This document shows, one piece after another, positions 34,857 through 44,150 of a DNA stretch of 47,929 nt. Both the position numbers and the translations under genes were made by a program. Numbering within the stretch: position 1 is the stretch's first letter; each line of letters starts with the position of its first letter. The DNA is taken from the NCBI GenBank assembly GCA_014379205.1, contig JACMME010000311.1:1-47929 (forward strand), given 5' to 3'. Source of the stretch: Gemmatimonadaceae bacterium (GTDB lineage: Bacteria > Gemmatimonadota > Gemmatimonadetes > Gemmatimonadales > Gemmatimonadaceae). The notes beneath the pieces are model-generated. The model saw only the letters and a program-made list of their open reading frames with translations, was not told the origin of the DNA and made no database searches.

Positions 34857-37800
34857 TGCTGCTCACCAAGCTGGAAATTCACGGATTCAAGTCGTTCGCG
34901 GATCGCGCCTCCCTGGTCTTTGAGCCTGGTGTCACCGCGATCGTTGGTCCAAACGGCTGTGGAAAGTCCAACGTCTCCGATGCGGTACGTTGGGTGCTCG
35001 GCGAGCAGCGCGCCCGCCTGCTACGAGGTGCGAAGATGGAGGAGGTGATTTTTCAGGGCTCCTCCGCGCGTCGACCAGTGAACATTGCTGAAGTGTCACT
35101 GCACTTCGATAACAGCGATGGAATGCTTCCGGTGCCATACCAGGAAGTTGTCATCACACGGCGTCTCTCGCGATCGGGAGAGAGCGATTACCTGCTCAAC
35201 CGTACACCGTGCCGGCTTCGCGACATCGAGGATCTTGTAAGCGGCACCGGGCTGGGTGCCGATTCGGGAGTAGTAATCGAGGCACGGATGATTGACGCGC
35301 TCCTTTCGGACAGAGCGGAGGAGCGGCGGGAGTTATTCGAGGAGGCAGCCGGCGTCAGCTTCTATCGCGATCGCCGCCGTGGTACGGAACGACGTCTCGA
35401 GGAAACCACGATCGATCTTGGAAGGCTGGATGATCTGATAGCCGAAGTGCAGACGCAGGTGCGCTCCCTCGCCCGTCAACGGAGACGCTCGGAACGGCAC
35501 TCGGAACTCGCCACTCGGCGTTTCATGCTCGAGCTCACACTTGCTTCGAGGGACATCGCGGAGTGGCGGGAGGAACTTTCGGCGCTCGAGTCACGCGTCC
35601 GTGAACTGCGCAAGGAAGGTCCCGTTTTGGAAGGGCTGTTGCGGACGGCCGAGCAGACGCGTGAGCACGCATATTCCTCACGAGGGGACGCAGAGCGCAG
35701 GCGAACAGAGGTGGCAAATCTCGCGAATGAGCAGCAGCAGGCTCTTTTGAGGCTCGACAGCGAAATCGCGGTTGCGCTCGAGCGCCAGCGTAGTGCGAAC
35801 GTCAGGCGTGACAGGGCTACCGCTGAGCGTGCGTCCAGCGATGCCCTCGGGGTCAAGCTGGCTTCCGAGTATGTGCAGGTACGAGAAGGCCTGACCCAGG
35901 CGAGCGCCGACATGGCGGTGGCGCGTGAGGAGCTCAACGAGCATACGGCCGCTGAGGATGCCGCGCGAAACGCCGTGTTGCTGGCTCGCAATGAGTGGCA
36001 GGCCGCCGAACGCAGTTCGCGCGAATTGGCGGATCGGGTGCGCCACCTCGAGCTGGATCGCGAGCGAGCTATACGCGAGCGAGATGAGTTGTCCGAACGG
36101 CTAGTCGCCACGGAGGCTCAGAACATTGCGCTTGCTGAAGCACTGGCTGAGGCAGGTAGCGACGCAGATGCCGCATTACTCGGCGTCGAGCACGCGGCCG
36201 CCGCGGCTTCCCTGGCGGCGGAGGCGCTTTCCCGTACACGTGATGCCGCCGCCGCTGCGCGCGCGCAGGAGGCGGTCGCCCGGACCGAGCTTTTCCGCGC
36301 CGAGGAAGTATGTACATCGCTGAATGGGAAGGTTGGTGCGCTCCAGGGACTCGAGCGTGAGCGTGTAGGACTCGCACCGGCGGCAGCGCGCCTTCTCAAA
36401 GAGAGCAATCGATTCGGCGAGGGAGCGATCCTCGGACCGCTCAGCGATTTTCTGTCTTCCAGCGCGTCATCCGCCATTCTGCTCGAGCGTTACCTCGGGG
36501 CCACCATCCACGCCGTTCTGGTTCGCGATCGTGCTGTCGCCGACGAGGTGCGTCTCTGGCACACTGAGAACAATCCCGGGTCGCTTCTGCTTCTTCCCGT
36601 CGATGCGCAATCCGATAGTACTGCAGGCGGCGGCTTTCTTTCAGCGCTCGCCGACGCGACGGATCCCGCTCGCGGTTGGGTCCGAGTTTTACTTGATGGA
36701 GTCGTGGCTGAAGACAGCGGCATGGCGTTTGTCGATGCGCGAGGAGCCATCTGGTTGCCCGGTGCGGCGGGCGGAGAAGGGCCTCTCCGCCGCCGCGCCG
36801 AGCTCGCCGCCTCCAGGACCGAGTTGGTCGCCCGCGAGATGGAGCGCGCGTATGCTTCCGCGGGTCTCGAACGCGCCCGAGTGACGTTGGCGGAAGCGGA
36901 GTATCAGGCGGGAGGCGCGGCGGATGCGGCCACCTCCTCACAGCAAAGCCTGCGAGACGCACACGAGCAGAGCACCGAAGCCGAACGCCGGCGGATGCGC
37001 GTGGACCGCGAGCTTTCCGAAATTCAAACAGTGGCTTCGCGAATCGCGTCAAAAAGGGCACAACTGGAAATAGCCTCCAACGATATCACGGCGCAGTTGC
37101 TCGAACTGGCGACCTCGGTCTCACAGCGTAAAGGCGAGGTCGGCGACGCACACGCAAGCCTCACACGATTCGAAGCAAGGCTGGAAGAGGCCAGGGAGGC
37201 TCGTACGCGAAGTCAGGTTCATTTCGCGCAGATCGAGGTTCGCCTGCAGACGGCGGCTGAACGAGAGCGCAGGCTTGCTGTTGAAGAGAGCAACGCCGCC
37301 AGGCGTCTCGAATCGCTACAGGCAGAGTTGTCTGAGATCGAGCAGGCCGACACTGATCTGGCGCGGCAGTTGGCGGAGTGGCGGGTCAAATCCGACAACG
37401 TGCGGTTCACAGTGCGTGAGCACGAGGACAGGTTGAAGGAAGCTGAGGCCCGCGTGCGGGAAATCGATGTAGGGTTATTGGATGCAGAGCGGTCGCTGGA
37501 TGGAGCGCGGCGAAAGTTGCTCGACCTTACGGAGTCACTGCACCGAGGGGAGCTGCGCCTCAAGGAGCTCGAGGGAAAGCGTGAAGCGATTCGCGGACGA
37601 CTGGAAGCGGAGTGGCGCAGGCCACTTGAAGAGCTTCTGCAAGGGCTCACACCGCTCGAGGATGATGCGGAGCTGCTTCGAGGCGAGCTTGCAGGCATAC
37701 GAGTCCAGCTCGACGAGCTTGGACAGGTGAATCCGCTCGCTGTCGAAGAGCACGATGAGGAAGCCAAGCGGTTGAACTTCCTGAGCGCGCAGCGAGATGA

Positions 37801-38386
37801 CCTGACTTCGGCCAGGGCGTCACTTCTGCAGGCGATTCGGGAAATCGACGCGACCGCACGAGCACTGTTTCTGGCGAGCTTCACACAGGTGCGCGAAAAC
37901 TTCCGCCATATCTTCATGACTCTGTTTGGCGGTGGGGAGTGCGATCTCAGGCTGGAACAGCCGGACAATCCACTCGATTCCGACATCGAAATCCACGCCT
38001 CTCCGCGCGGCAAGCGAACGCAACGCATCCATTTGCTCTCCAGTGGCGAGCGAGCGCTCGTGGCACTTTCCCTTCTGTTCGGAATCTTCCTTACAAAGCC
38101 AAGCCCTTTCTGTCTGCTCGACGAAGTGGACGCGCCGCTCGACGATCAGAATATCGGTCGGTTCGTGCGTATGCTTACACAGTTCAAGAGCAAGACACAG
38201 TTTATCGTGATCACTCACAATCCGAGAACAACAACAGAAGCGTCCGACGCCGTGTATGGCGTCACCATGCAGGAACCCGGAGTTTCGTCGGTTGTGAGCG
38301 TAAGGATGCGCACCCCTCGAGCGCCCGACGAGCGGGATGAGGCGGTGACCAGTACGATTCCCGAGGCGGCCGGCGCGACCGCATGA
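34856..38386 (+). CDS. smc: Chromosome segregation protein SMC
   Basis: The 1176-residue ATPase of the bacterial condensin, which loops and compacts chromosomes. Walker A is GPNGCGKS at 31-38, the signature motif LLSSGERALVALSLLFG begins at about 1060 and Walker B is LLDEVDAPLDD at about 1088. Two long coiled coils (about 165-480 and 660-990) flank a hinge at about 520-640. Length and domain order are standard. Overlaps the SPOR gene by 1 base and the FlgD-like gene by 4 bases. ScpA and ScpB genes are not in the window. Confidence 0.97.
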   Translation: MLLTKLEIHGFKSFADRASLVFEPGVTAIVGPNGCGKSNVSDAVRWVLGEQRARLLRGAKMEEVIFQGSSARRPVNIAEVSLHFDNSDGMLPVPYQEVVITRRLSRSGESDYLLNRTPCRLRDIEDLVSGTGLGADSGVVIEARMIDALLSDRAEERRELFEEAAGVSFYRDRRRGTERRLEETTIDLGRLDDLIAEVQTQVRSLARQRRRSERHSELATRRFMLELTLASRDIAEWREELSALESRVRELRKEGPVLEGLLRTAEQTREHAYSSRGDAERRRTEVANLANEQQQALLRLDSEIAVALERQRSANVRRDRATAERASSDALGVKLASEYVQVREGLTQASADMAVAREELNEHTAAEDAARNAVLLARNEWQAAERSSRELADRVRHLELDRERAIRERDELSERLVATEAQNIALAEALAEAGSDADAALLGVEHAAAAASLAAEALSRTRDAAAAARAQEAVARTELFRAEEVCTSLNGKVGALQGLERERVGLAPAAARLLKESNRFGEGAILGPLSDFLSSSASSAILLERYLGATIHAVLVRDRAVADEVRLWHTENNPGSLLLLPVDAQSDSTAGGGFLSALADATDPARGWVRVLLDGVVAEDSGMAFVDARGAIWLPGAAGGEGPLRRRAELAASRTELVAREMERAYASAGLERARVTLAEAEYQAGGAADAATSSQQSLRDAHEQSTEAERRRMRVDRELSEIQTVASRIASKRAQLEIASNDITAQLLELATSVSQRKGEVGDAHASLTRFEARLEEAREARTRSQVHFAQIEVRLQTAAERERRLAVEESNAARRLESLQAELSEIEQADTDLARQLAEWRVKSDNVRFTVREHEDRLKEAEARVREIDVGLLDAERSLDGARRKLLDLTESLHRGELRLKELEGKREAIRGRLEAEWRRPLEELLQGLTPLEDDAELLRGELAGIRVQLDELGQVNPLAVEEHDEEAKRLNFLSAQRDDLTSARASLLQAIREIDATARALFLASFTQVRENFRHIFMTLFGGGECDLRLEQPDNPLDSDIEIHASPRGKRTQRIHLLSSGERALVALSLLFGIFLTKPSPFCLLDEVDAPLDDQNIGRFVRMLTQFKSKTQFIVITHNPRTTTEASDAVYGVTMQEPGVSSVVSVRMRTPRAPDERDEAVTSTIPEAAGATA

Positions 38387-39489
38387 TTCCGCGGATGGCG
38401 CTCATGCCAGCGTCAGGGCTGGCGGTGCTCGCTGCGGCGCTTCACGTAGCGATGCCGAGACACCCGGAGCCCATGCTACGGGAGCTTGCCATGCTGCCGG
38501 GCATGCAGGCTTCCTTGCCACCTCGCGTATCGCTGACTGGACCGCCTGGCATTGACTCTCTTCGCAACATAACGCCTACATTCGTCATCATGGCTGAGGA
38601 GTTCGGCGCGCAGGACGAACCCATCACGCTCCGCCTGGAGGTGGCAACTAACGCCCAGTTTCTGGGGCCGCTGCTGATTGACACGAGTGTATCATCCACT
38701 TCCACATCCATAACGGCGGCGCGACCGCTACCGGAGCTATCCACGGTGTTCTGGCGCGCCGTTGCGAAGACGGCGAGAGGTGATTCAGTCCTATCGGAAA
38801 CGGTCGGGCCGCGTGTTGTTGCAAAGTGGCTGAGGCTCATCGCACCAAACGGTCCCGGCGGCCTCACGCTAAACGAACGGCGTCCGCGTTTTGTTTGGTC
38901 CAGCGCGGAGGTCGCGTTACCGGCCGGTCCATGGACGTATACGTTCGAGCTTTTCAGGGCGAGCGGATCTACACCAGTGATGCGGGTTGCCGGGTTGACC
39001 GACACGACGTTCACGCCCCCGCTGGACCTGGAGTCCAATACTTCGTACCGATGGGCTCTGAAGGCGCAACTGACGACCGGTGACGAAACGCGCGTAACGA
39101 GCTTCGCCAGTTTTGTGGTGGTTGATTTTTCGCGACCCGTGGCCACGCTGCTGTTTCAGAACTTCCCGAATCCGTTTCCCAGTTCGACGACGATGAGCAC
39201 ATGTCTCTGGTTCGATCTGCGGGAGCTGAGCACGGTCAGGCTGGACATTTTCGACATCCGCGGAAACCTGGTGCGCACTTTAGTCCCGTCGGCGGAGGTT
39301 CCTGCTACGCTTCCGGCTGGGAGGTATGGACGCGCGCTCGGTGCCGGCGGGGATTCCGGCTGCGACCAGCGATTCAGCTGGGATGGTGTCGGTGCGGACG
39401 GTCGCATGGCCCCATCGGGAGTCTACCTCGCAAGACTGATGGTCGGCGGATCGATGATCTTTCGGAAGATGGTCTTTCGAGGCCGCTGA
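38383..39489 (+). CDS. Exported protein with FlgD/T9SS-like C-terminal domain
   Basis: 368 residues; an N-terminal hydrophobic segment (LMPASGLAVLAAALHVA) is a likely signal peptide. Two fibronectin-like regions (about 55-150 and 160-245) are followed by LLFQNFPNPF and TVRLDIFDIRGNLVRTL, and then SGVYLARLMVGG. These are the marks of the FlgD-Ig/Por-secretion C-terminal fold seen on type IX cargo in Bacteroidota. Whether a type IX system exists here cannot be seen; the same fold occurs in Gemmatimonadota without one being demonstrated, to my knowledge. Start overlaps the smc stop (ATGA). Confidence 0.75.
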   Translation: MIPRMALMPASGLAVLAAALHVAMPRHPEPMLRELAMLPGMQASLPPRVSLTGPPGIDSLRNITPTFVIMAEEFGAQDEPITLRLEVATNAQFLGPLLIDTSVSSTSTSITAARPLPELSTVFWRAVAKTARGDSVLSETVGPRVVAKWLRLIAPNGPGGLTLNERRPRFVWSSAEVALPAGPWTYTFELFRASGSTPVMRVAGLTDTTFTPPLDLESNTSYRWALKAQLTTGDETRVTSFASFVVVDFSRPVATLLFQNFPNPFPSSTTMSTCLWFDLRELSTVRLDIFDIRGNLVRTLVPSAEVPATLPAGRYGRALGAGGDSGCDQRFSWDGVGADGRMAPSGVYLARLMVGGSMIFRKMVFRGR

Positions 39490-40266
39490 GTGCGCCTCAC
39501 AACAATAGGAACGGGTACGGTTTCTCCCTCGGCCACGCGCGTGTGTGCCGGTGTGCTGGTCGAGTTTGGCGCAGTGCGGCTTCTAATGGATTGCGGAGCC
39601 GGAGTAACCCACCGCATGGCGGCGCTTCGCATGGACTGGATGGGTATCACCCATCTCGCGGTCACCCATTTCCACCCCGACCACATCGCGGACATTCCGA
39701 TGCTCATCATGGCATGGCGCTACGGGACTCTCCCGCCTCGTGCAGCGCCGATTGAAATTCTGGGGCCTCCCGGCACGGCCAATCTCGTCGAGCGGCTGGC
39801 AGACGCTTTTGGCCAATGGATGCGGGAGCCTGGCTATCCGCTTACAGTTCGCGAGATACCATTCAATGACCGCATTGACCTCGCTGGCGAGGCGTACCTC
39901 GGCACTTACAAGGTTCCACACACGGAGGAAAGCATAGCATATTCCATCGAGCGCGGGGCCACACGCATTGTGTACACTGGCGACACGGGGTTCGATGGCG
40001 GACTCGCGCAGTGGTCGGCTGGGTGCAACGTGATGCTGAGCGAATGCTCCTTGCCGCGCAGCATGACCGTCGCAGGGCACATGACGCCGGAGGAATGCGG
40101 TGCGCTGGGAGCGCTGGCTCAGCCCGGTCTTCTCGCTCTTACACATTTCTATCCTCCTGTGGAGGACGAGGACATCGCGGGAATCGTGGGCAGTTTCTAC
40201 AAGGGCCCCATCGCGCTTGCTACGGATGGATGGAGCACGCACATAGAGGATTCGGCATGCTCGTAG
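39490..40266 (+). CDS. MBL-fold metallo-hydrolase (RNase Z-like)
   Basis: 258 residues of the metallo-beta-lactamase fold. The metal motif HFHPDH is at 60-65, with MDCGAG before it, the HTEES histidine later, the YTGDTGFD aspartate after that, and LTHFYPPVED near the end. The pattern resembles the ribonuclease Z/ElaC side of the family, but the exosite arm of tRNase Z is not recognisable, so the substrate is open. The GTG start comes directly after the FlgD-like stop. The last 10 bases overlap the DAHP synthase start. Confidence 0.88.
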   Translation: MRLTTIGTGTVSPSATRVCAGVLVEFGAVRLLMDCGAGVTHRMAALRMDWMGITHLAVTHFHPDHIADIPMLIMAWRYGTLPPRAAPIEILGPPGTANLVERLADAFGQWMREPGYPLTVREIPFNDRIDLAGEAYLGTYKVPHTEESIAYSIERGATRIVYTGDTGFDGGLAQWSAGCNVMLSECSLPRSMTVAGHMTPEECGALGALAQPGLLALTHFYPPVEDEDIAGIVGSFYKGPIALATDGWSTHIEDSACS

Positions 40267-41309
40267 TGATGCGACAGGATGCAACCCAACAACAGATAAA
40301 TGACGTCGTCGACGCCATCGACGCGCTGGGATTTGAAGCTCGCCCGCTGCCGGGATCACAACGCACTGTCGTTGGCGTCATTGGCAACGACGGCCGAGTG
40401 GACAGCACGCGTCTCGAGGCACTGTCAGGTGTCTTCAGGGTTATCCATGTAACTGCCGCATACACTCTCGTCTCACGAGAACACCAGTCCGAGACGACGA
40501 TTGTAACCATTGCTCCAAGCGTGCAGGTTGGCGGCACCAATGTGGTGGTCATGGCGGGACCGTGTTCCGTCGAGAGCGAGGAGCAGATCGTCGCCACAGC
40601 TCGGGCGGTGCGCGCGGCGGGTGCGGCATGCCTGCGAGGGGGCGCATTCAAGCCACGCAGCTCGCCGTACTCCTTTCAGGGGCTGGGAAAGCGCGGCCTG
40701 GAACTTCTGGCTTTGGCGCGACGTGAAACCGGCCTTCCCATCGTCACCGAAGCGATGGACGAAGCGGGCGCCGAGATGGTTGCCGAATTGGGCGATTGCA
40801 TCCAGATCGGTGCGCGCAACATGCAGAACTTCTCGCTGCTCAAAGCGGTCGCCAAGCTCGGGAAACCAGTATTACTCAAGCGCGGAATGGCAGCCACGAT
40901 CAATGATCTTCTGCTGAGCGCCGAATACATCCTTGCGGCTGGAAACAACCAGGTAATTCTGTGCGAGCGGGGCGTGCGCACCTTTGATCCGGCCTCCCGC
41001 ACGATGTTCGACCTGACAGCCATTCCCGCGGTGCAAGCATTGTCCCACCTGCCGATAATCGCTGATCCCAGCCACGGCACTGGCCAACGGGATCGCGTCA
41101 TACCTATGTCGCGAGCCGCAATTGCAGCAGGAGCGGATGGCCTTCTGGTTGAGGTTCACCCCAATCCTGAACGTGCCCGCTCAGATGGGCCCCAAGCGCT
41201 GCATCCAGAGCAGTTTGCATCACTCATGGACGACGTGCGGGCAATTGCCGGCGTAATCGGCCGCACCCTGGCTCGCGCACCCGGAACAGCCGAGGCAAGG
41301 GTCGGGTAG
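40257..41309 (+). CDS. aroF: 3-deoxy-7-phosphoheptulonate synthase (type I-beta, with regulatory N-terminus)
   Basis: Joins phosphoenolpyruvate and erythrose 4-phosphate, the first step of the shikimate pathway. 350 residues: residues 1-70 form the ferredoxin-like (ACT-like) control domain known from Thermotoga-type enzymes (LVVMRQDATQQQINDVVDAI); the catalytic barrel starts near 92 with VVMAGPCSVES at 98-107, RGGAFKPRSSPYSFQG, QIGARNMQNF, LKRGMAATI and DPSHGTGQR. Feedback inhibition by tyrosine or phenylalanine through the N-terminal domain is known for relatives and inferred here. The ATG at 40257 lies inside the MBL gene end. Confidence 0.95.
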   Translation: MLVVMRQDATQQQINDVVDAIDALGFEARPLPGSQRTVVGVIGNDGRVDSTRLEALSGVFRVIHVTAAYTLVSREHQSETTIVTIAPSVQVGGTNVVVMAGPCSVESEEQIVATARAVRAAGAACLRGGAFKPRSSPYSFQGLGKRGLELLALARRETGLPIVTEAMDEAGAEMVAELGDCIQIGARNMQNFSLLKAVAKLGKPVLLKRGMAATINDLLLSAEYILAAGNNQVILCERGVRTFDPASRTMFDLTAIPAVQALSHLPIIADPSHGTGQRDRVIPMSRAAIAAGADGLLVEVHPNPERARSDGPQALHPEQFASLMDDVRAIAGVIGRTLARAPGTAEARVG

Positions 41310-41409
41310 AGAATACAACTGTTGCTTGCGGTTGCGGATCGCCCTGCGCGAAAAAGTGATCGTAAACAACTTCCGCTTTCCCAATCGACCCTGTAATCAG
41401 TTGGCATCG

Positions 41410-42072
41410 ATGACCTATATACGCAGTGCAATTGTCGCAACCGTCGTGGCAGCCGCGTTCGCGCCGCTGAGCGCCCAAACCGCTGACGCCACGCTGAATC
41501 GCGCGGTCGAAGCTTACGCCAAAGTCAAGACCGTCAGGGCGACATTCTCCCAGGCGTTGTCGAATCCGCTCATGGGAACCACGGTCACTGCCAATGGTGA
41601 GATCATGCAGCAGCGGCCGAAATATTTTTCGGTTCGATTTACCAATCCGGCCGGCGACCGCATCGTCGCCGATGGCAAGTCTCTCTGGATCTATTTGCCT
41701 AGCACGAATCCGGGACAGGTTATTCGCACCCGCATCGGAGACAACGGAGCAGGCGTGCCGGACGTAACGGCGCAATTTCTGGAAGCGCCAAGGTCTCGAT
41801 ATACCGTCTCCGACGCCGGCCGAGGAGAGGTGGGCAACCGGGCCGCACGCAAGCTTACACTCGTCGCAAGAGATTCCACGGTACCATTCACGAAAGCTAC
41901 GATCTGGGTGGATGATGCCGACGGCCTCGTACGCCAGTTCGAGATGACTGACGCCAACGACGTGGTCAGAAAAATCACGATTTCGGAGCTAGCCATCAAC
42001 GTTCCTATCGAAAAGTCAGTCTTTACCTTCAAGCCTCCAAGGGGAGTGAAGGTTTTCGACCAGGGGCGATGA
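41410..42072 (+). CDS. lolA: Outer-membrane lipoprotein carrier protein LolA
   Basis: Periplasmic chaperone that moves lipoproteins from LolCDE to the outer membrane. 220 residues with a signal peptide (IRSAIVATVVAAAFAPLSAQ). The mature part has the family pattern: VEAYAKVKTVRATFSQ, then ANGEIMQQRPKYFSVRF, VADGKSLWIYLP, and near the end VFTFKPPRGVKVFD. Start chosen at 41410 because the signal peptide begins there. It matters here because at least three lipoproteins are encoded nearby. A terminator-like hairpin follows 70 bases downstream. Confidence 0.92.
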   Translation: MTYIRSAIVATVVAAAFAPLSAQTADATLNRAVEAYAKVKTVRATFSQALSNPLMGTTVTANGEIMQQRPKYFSVRFTNPAGDRIVADGKSLWIYLPSTNPGQVIRTRIGDNGAGVPDVTAQFLEAPRSRYTVSDAGRGEVGNRAARKLTLVARDSTVPFTKATIWVDDADGLVRQFEMTDANDVVRKITISELAINVPIEKSVFTFKPPRGVKVFDQGR

Positions 42073-42144
42073 TGCGATTGATATCCGTCCTGTAAGGGAT
42101 GTTTGTATTCGATAACTGATGAGTGCTGGCAAATCGTCAAACAG

Positions 42145-42171
42145 AAGGGCCTCGCGGCAAGCGAGGCTCTT
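42145..42171 (+). terminator. Probable terminator after lolA
   Basis: GCCTCGC (42149-42155) and GCGAGGC (42161-42167) pair perfectly around GGCAA, and four further pairs (one G-U) extend the stem outward to 42145/42171. Only a short T tract (TTTCC) follows. It is part of the 378-base gap between lolA and the lipoprotein gene. Confidence 0.65.
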
Positions 42172-42289
42172 TCCGTTGCACCGCTTCCGAGCGATTTGCT
42201 TGCGCCGTTGGGCGGTCGCGACCGGAGTGGCTGTTAGCGCGTACGCGGCTGCCTGGCCGTTTGCATTTCTCCGCTGTGAATCAGCAACA

Positions 42290-42453
42290 CGCCACGCGTA
42301 ATTCGCGCACGCCACGTCACGATATGATTGCAAATGATGCTTTGTCACGCGCGAGAATGTGCGTGGCGCAAAGGTCGTGGATCGTGGTGAGTGGCATTTT
42401 GCCGCTCCTCTGCTTCCTGGCGCCTCCATTACCACAAGGGAGGCGGCAAAATG
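42290..42453 (+). promoter_or_regulatory. Structured leader hiding the start of the 42451 lipoprotein gene
   Basis: Two hairpins can form. The first pairs CGCCACGC (42290-42297) with GCGTGGCG (42361-42368). The second pairs CATTTTGCCGC (42395-42405) with GCGGCAAAATG (42443-42453), an exact 11-bp stem with a 37-base loop that contains the ATG. After a one-base bulge, TCC pairs with GGA of the Shine-Dalgarno. Both start codon and ribosome site are therefore masked. No known riboswitch class is recognised. Confidence 0.55.
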
Positions 42454-43278
42454 CTCAACCAGATACTTCGCGCGCTACGCGTGGCCGGGTCGGCAATTCT
42501 GCTCGCTGGCAGCGCTGCATGCGACAACGATCGTAGCACCTCCGCGCCAGGCAATGATCCTGCTCACAGCTCGTTCAGCGAGGCAGCCCGCTTCGCTGGA
42601 ACAAACAGAGTTACTCTGGAGCTGAAGGGCAAACGAGCGATCGCGATTTCCAGCTCGCATTTCGACATGGTGTTGGGAAAGGGAAAAGCGGACGATGCCT
42701 CCCAGCATGGCGCGCTTTTCGTCCCGCAGGATGAAACGAAAGCCAGGGGAGTATCCTGGCAAGAACGCGAGTTCTCTTTCGCCGACCACCGTGGGGATGT
42801 TCATTCTCTGCGCATTCAGCAGCTGGGCGGCAATGGCCCTGTCTCCGTCATAAAACACTACCGTGGTGGCGCGCTCACGGCGTCGTCAGTGCGTGGCTGG
42901 CGAGCAGTCCGCGGTGGTTGGATAGCTACGGGATCGACGCTCGACGTCATGCATGCCGGCAACGTTGTTGGGCGGGTCTACTCGACGGTGCGCACAACCG
43001 GGCTCGCGACCACCGTAAGGTCGGCGAATGGCATCGGCGGGCTTCTTGCGCTGGCCCGCGCGCTGCAGCCTTCCCCGCTGCACGCCCAGAGGACCAACAG
43101 ATGCCAGGCTCAACTCGCCAAATACGGAGATGCTTACTCAGACTTCTCGATGCTCATCGTCCAAACTGCTTCACCACCGATAGTCGAAGACAACTTCCGC
43201 CAAATCGGTGACGCTTACGATCGGTACCAGCATGCAACGTCGGAGTTGCAGCGGTGCTTGATGCAGCCGGCTCTGTGA
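42451..43278 (+). CDS. Lipoprotein of unknown function
   Basis: 275 residues with a lipoprotein signal: LRVAGSAILLAGSAAC puts the lipid cysteine at about residue 24. I recognise no domain. The middle is beta-rich (REFSFADHRGDVHSLRIQQLGG), with a region near 160-190 (GGWIATGSTLDVMHAGNVVGRVYST); the C-terminus holds two cysteines that could pair (RCQAQ and RCLMQ). The Shine-Dalgarno AAGGGAGG (42436-42443) is strong but lies in a hairpin with the start codon. It stands alone and converges on the reverse DUF2520 gene. Confidence 0.75.
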   Translation: MLNQILRALRVAGSAILLAGSAACDNDRSTSAPGNDPAHSSFSEAARFAGTNRVTLELKGKRAIAISSSHFDMVLGKGKADDASQHGALFVPQDETKARGVSWQEREFSFADHRGDVHSLRIQQLGGNGPVSVIKHYRGGALTASSVRGWRAVRGGWIATGSTLDVMHAGNVVGRVYSTVRTTGLATTVRSANGIGGLLALARALQPSPLHAQRTNRCQAQLAKYGDAYSDFSMLIVQTASPPIVEDNFRQIGDAYDRYQHATSELQRCLMQPAL

Positions 43279-43310
43279 TCACCGTCCGGTGTCGGGGATA
43301 GCTTTCCGGC

Positions 43311-44150
43311 TCAGTCCAGCAAGTCGGATATCTTCTCTACATCCGTGAGGTTCGCCCCCTGCTCCCGCGCAAATGGCAGCAGGGTGCGAGAAAGGGTTTT
43401 ATACGCTGCAAGCAGCTCCGGTTGCTCAGCAAGCGCTTCGAGGTGCATCTGCACTGTAGCTACATCGCCGCGTGCGATGGGTCCGGTAAGAACTCCCACC
43501 CCGAGTTCGTGACGCAGGTTGGCGGCCGACGCCAGGAATAGTGAGCGCGCTGCTTTGTGCGCTTGGGCGCGGTTGATTCCAGCGCTGACGAAGGTCCGCT
43601 CAGCGAGCGACAGCAGTGCCGCCGGAAAGTTGGATGCGATAACGGCGGCGGCATGATACAGGCCTTTAGCGCCGCCAGGAATTTCCAGGGTCGACGCGCC
43701 GATTGCGCGCGCAAGGCGTTCGGCCGTCGCGCGCGCTTTACTGTCGCCATCGATGCCGATGCACGCGCCGCGAAGGAGCTCTGGAGCGAGGTCGGGTAGG
43801 GCGAGCGGGACCAAAGGGTGGAAGGTTCCGACAGGATGGCCGCGCTCCTGAAGCACCTTGAACATGCGTGGTTCCGCGCTGCCGCTGACCTGGAGAATCA
43901 CGGCTCCCTTGCCCAGCACTTTTTCCGCGAGCTCTCCGAGCGCCGATTCCAGCTGCGCGTCACGCACGGCCACCAGAACCACACTCGCCCCTGACAGGGT
44001 ATCGGGCAGCTCGCCTGTAGTTGTGGAACCGGCGTCTATCCGCGGCCGCCTTCCATGCACTCCCACAACGTCGCACCCGGATACGCGAAAGGCGCGGGCG
44101 AGCCCCAATCCGGCTCGTCCCGCGCCCATGATGAAGATTCGGTCGCTCAT
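43311..44150 (-). CDS. Rossmann-fold DUF2520 protein
   Basis: 279 residues. The N-terminus IFIMGAGRAGLGLARAF is an NAD(P)-binding glycine motif (GxGxxG); the middle GTFHPLVPL and the C-terminal helical part (AKGLYHAAAVIASNFPAALL) are typical of the DUF2520 family, relatives of pyrroline-5-carboxylate reductase and 6-phosphogluconate dehydrogenase folds. In several bacteria such genes sit near panC or panB; here the neighbour is ctpA, overlapped by 4 bases. The substrate is not known. Confidence 0.85.
   Translation of the reverse strand: MSDRIFIMGAGRAGLGLARAFRVSGCDVVGVHGRRPRIDAGSTTTGELPDTLSGASVVLVAVRDAQLESALGELAEKVLGKGAVILQVSGSAEPRMFKVLQERGHPVGTFHPLVPLALPDLAPELLRGACIGIDGDSKARATAERLARAIGASTLEIPGGAKGLYHAAAVIASNFPAALLSLAERTFVSAGINRAQAHKAARSLFLASAANLRHELGVGVLTGPIARGDVATVQMHLEALAEQPELLAAYKTLSRTLLPFAREQGANLTDVEKISDLLD

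Noticed and set aside
37219-38028. Long reverse-strand reading frame within smc
   Set aside because: Ser/Arg-rich composition, no ribosome site, and the forward frame is a clear SMC with all motifs; it is a GC-rich shadow.
39583-40359. Reverse-strand 258-residue frame opposite the MBL and DAHP synthase genes
   Set aside because: Lies antisense to two well-supported genes and its translation shows no domain-like pattern.
42123-42536. Possible small gene in the lolA-lipoprotein gap
   Set aside because: No ribosome site, runs across a terminator and into the lipoprotein gene in another frame.
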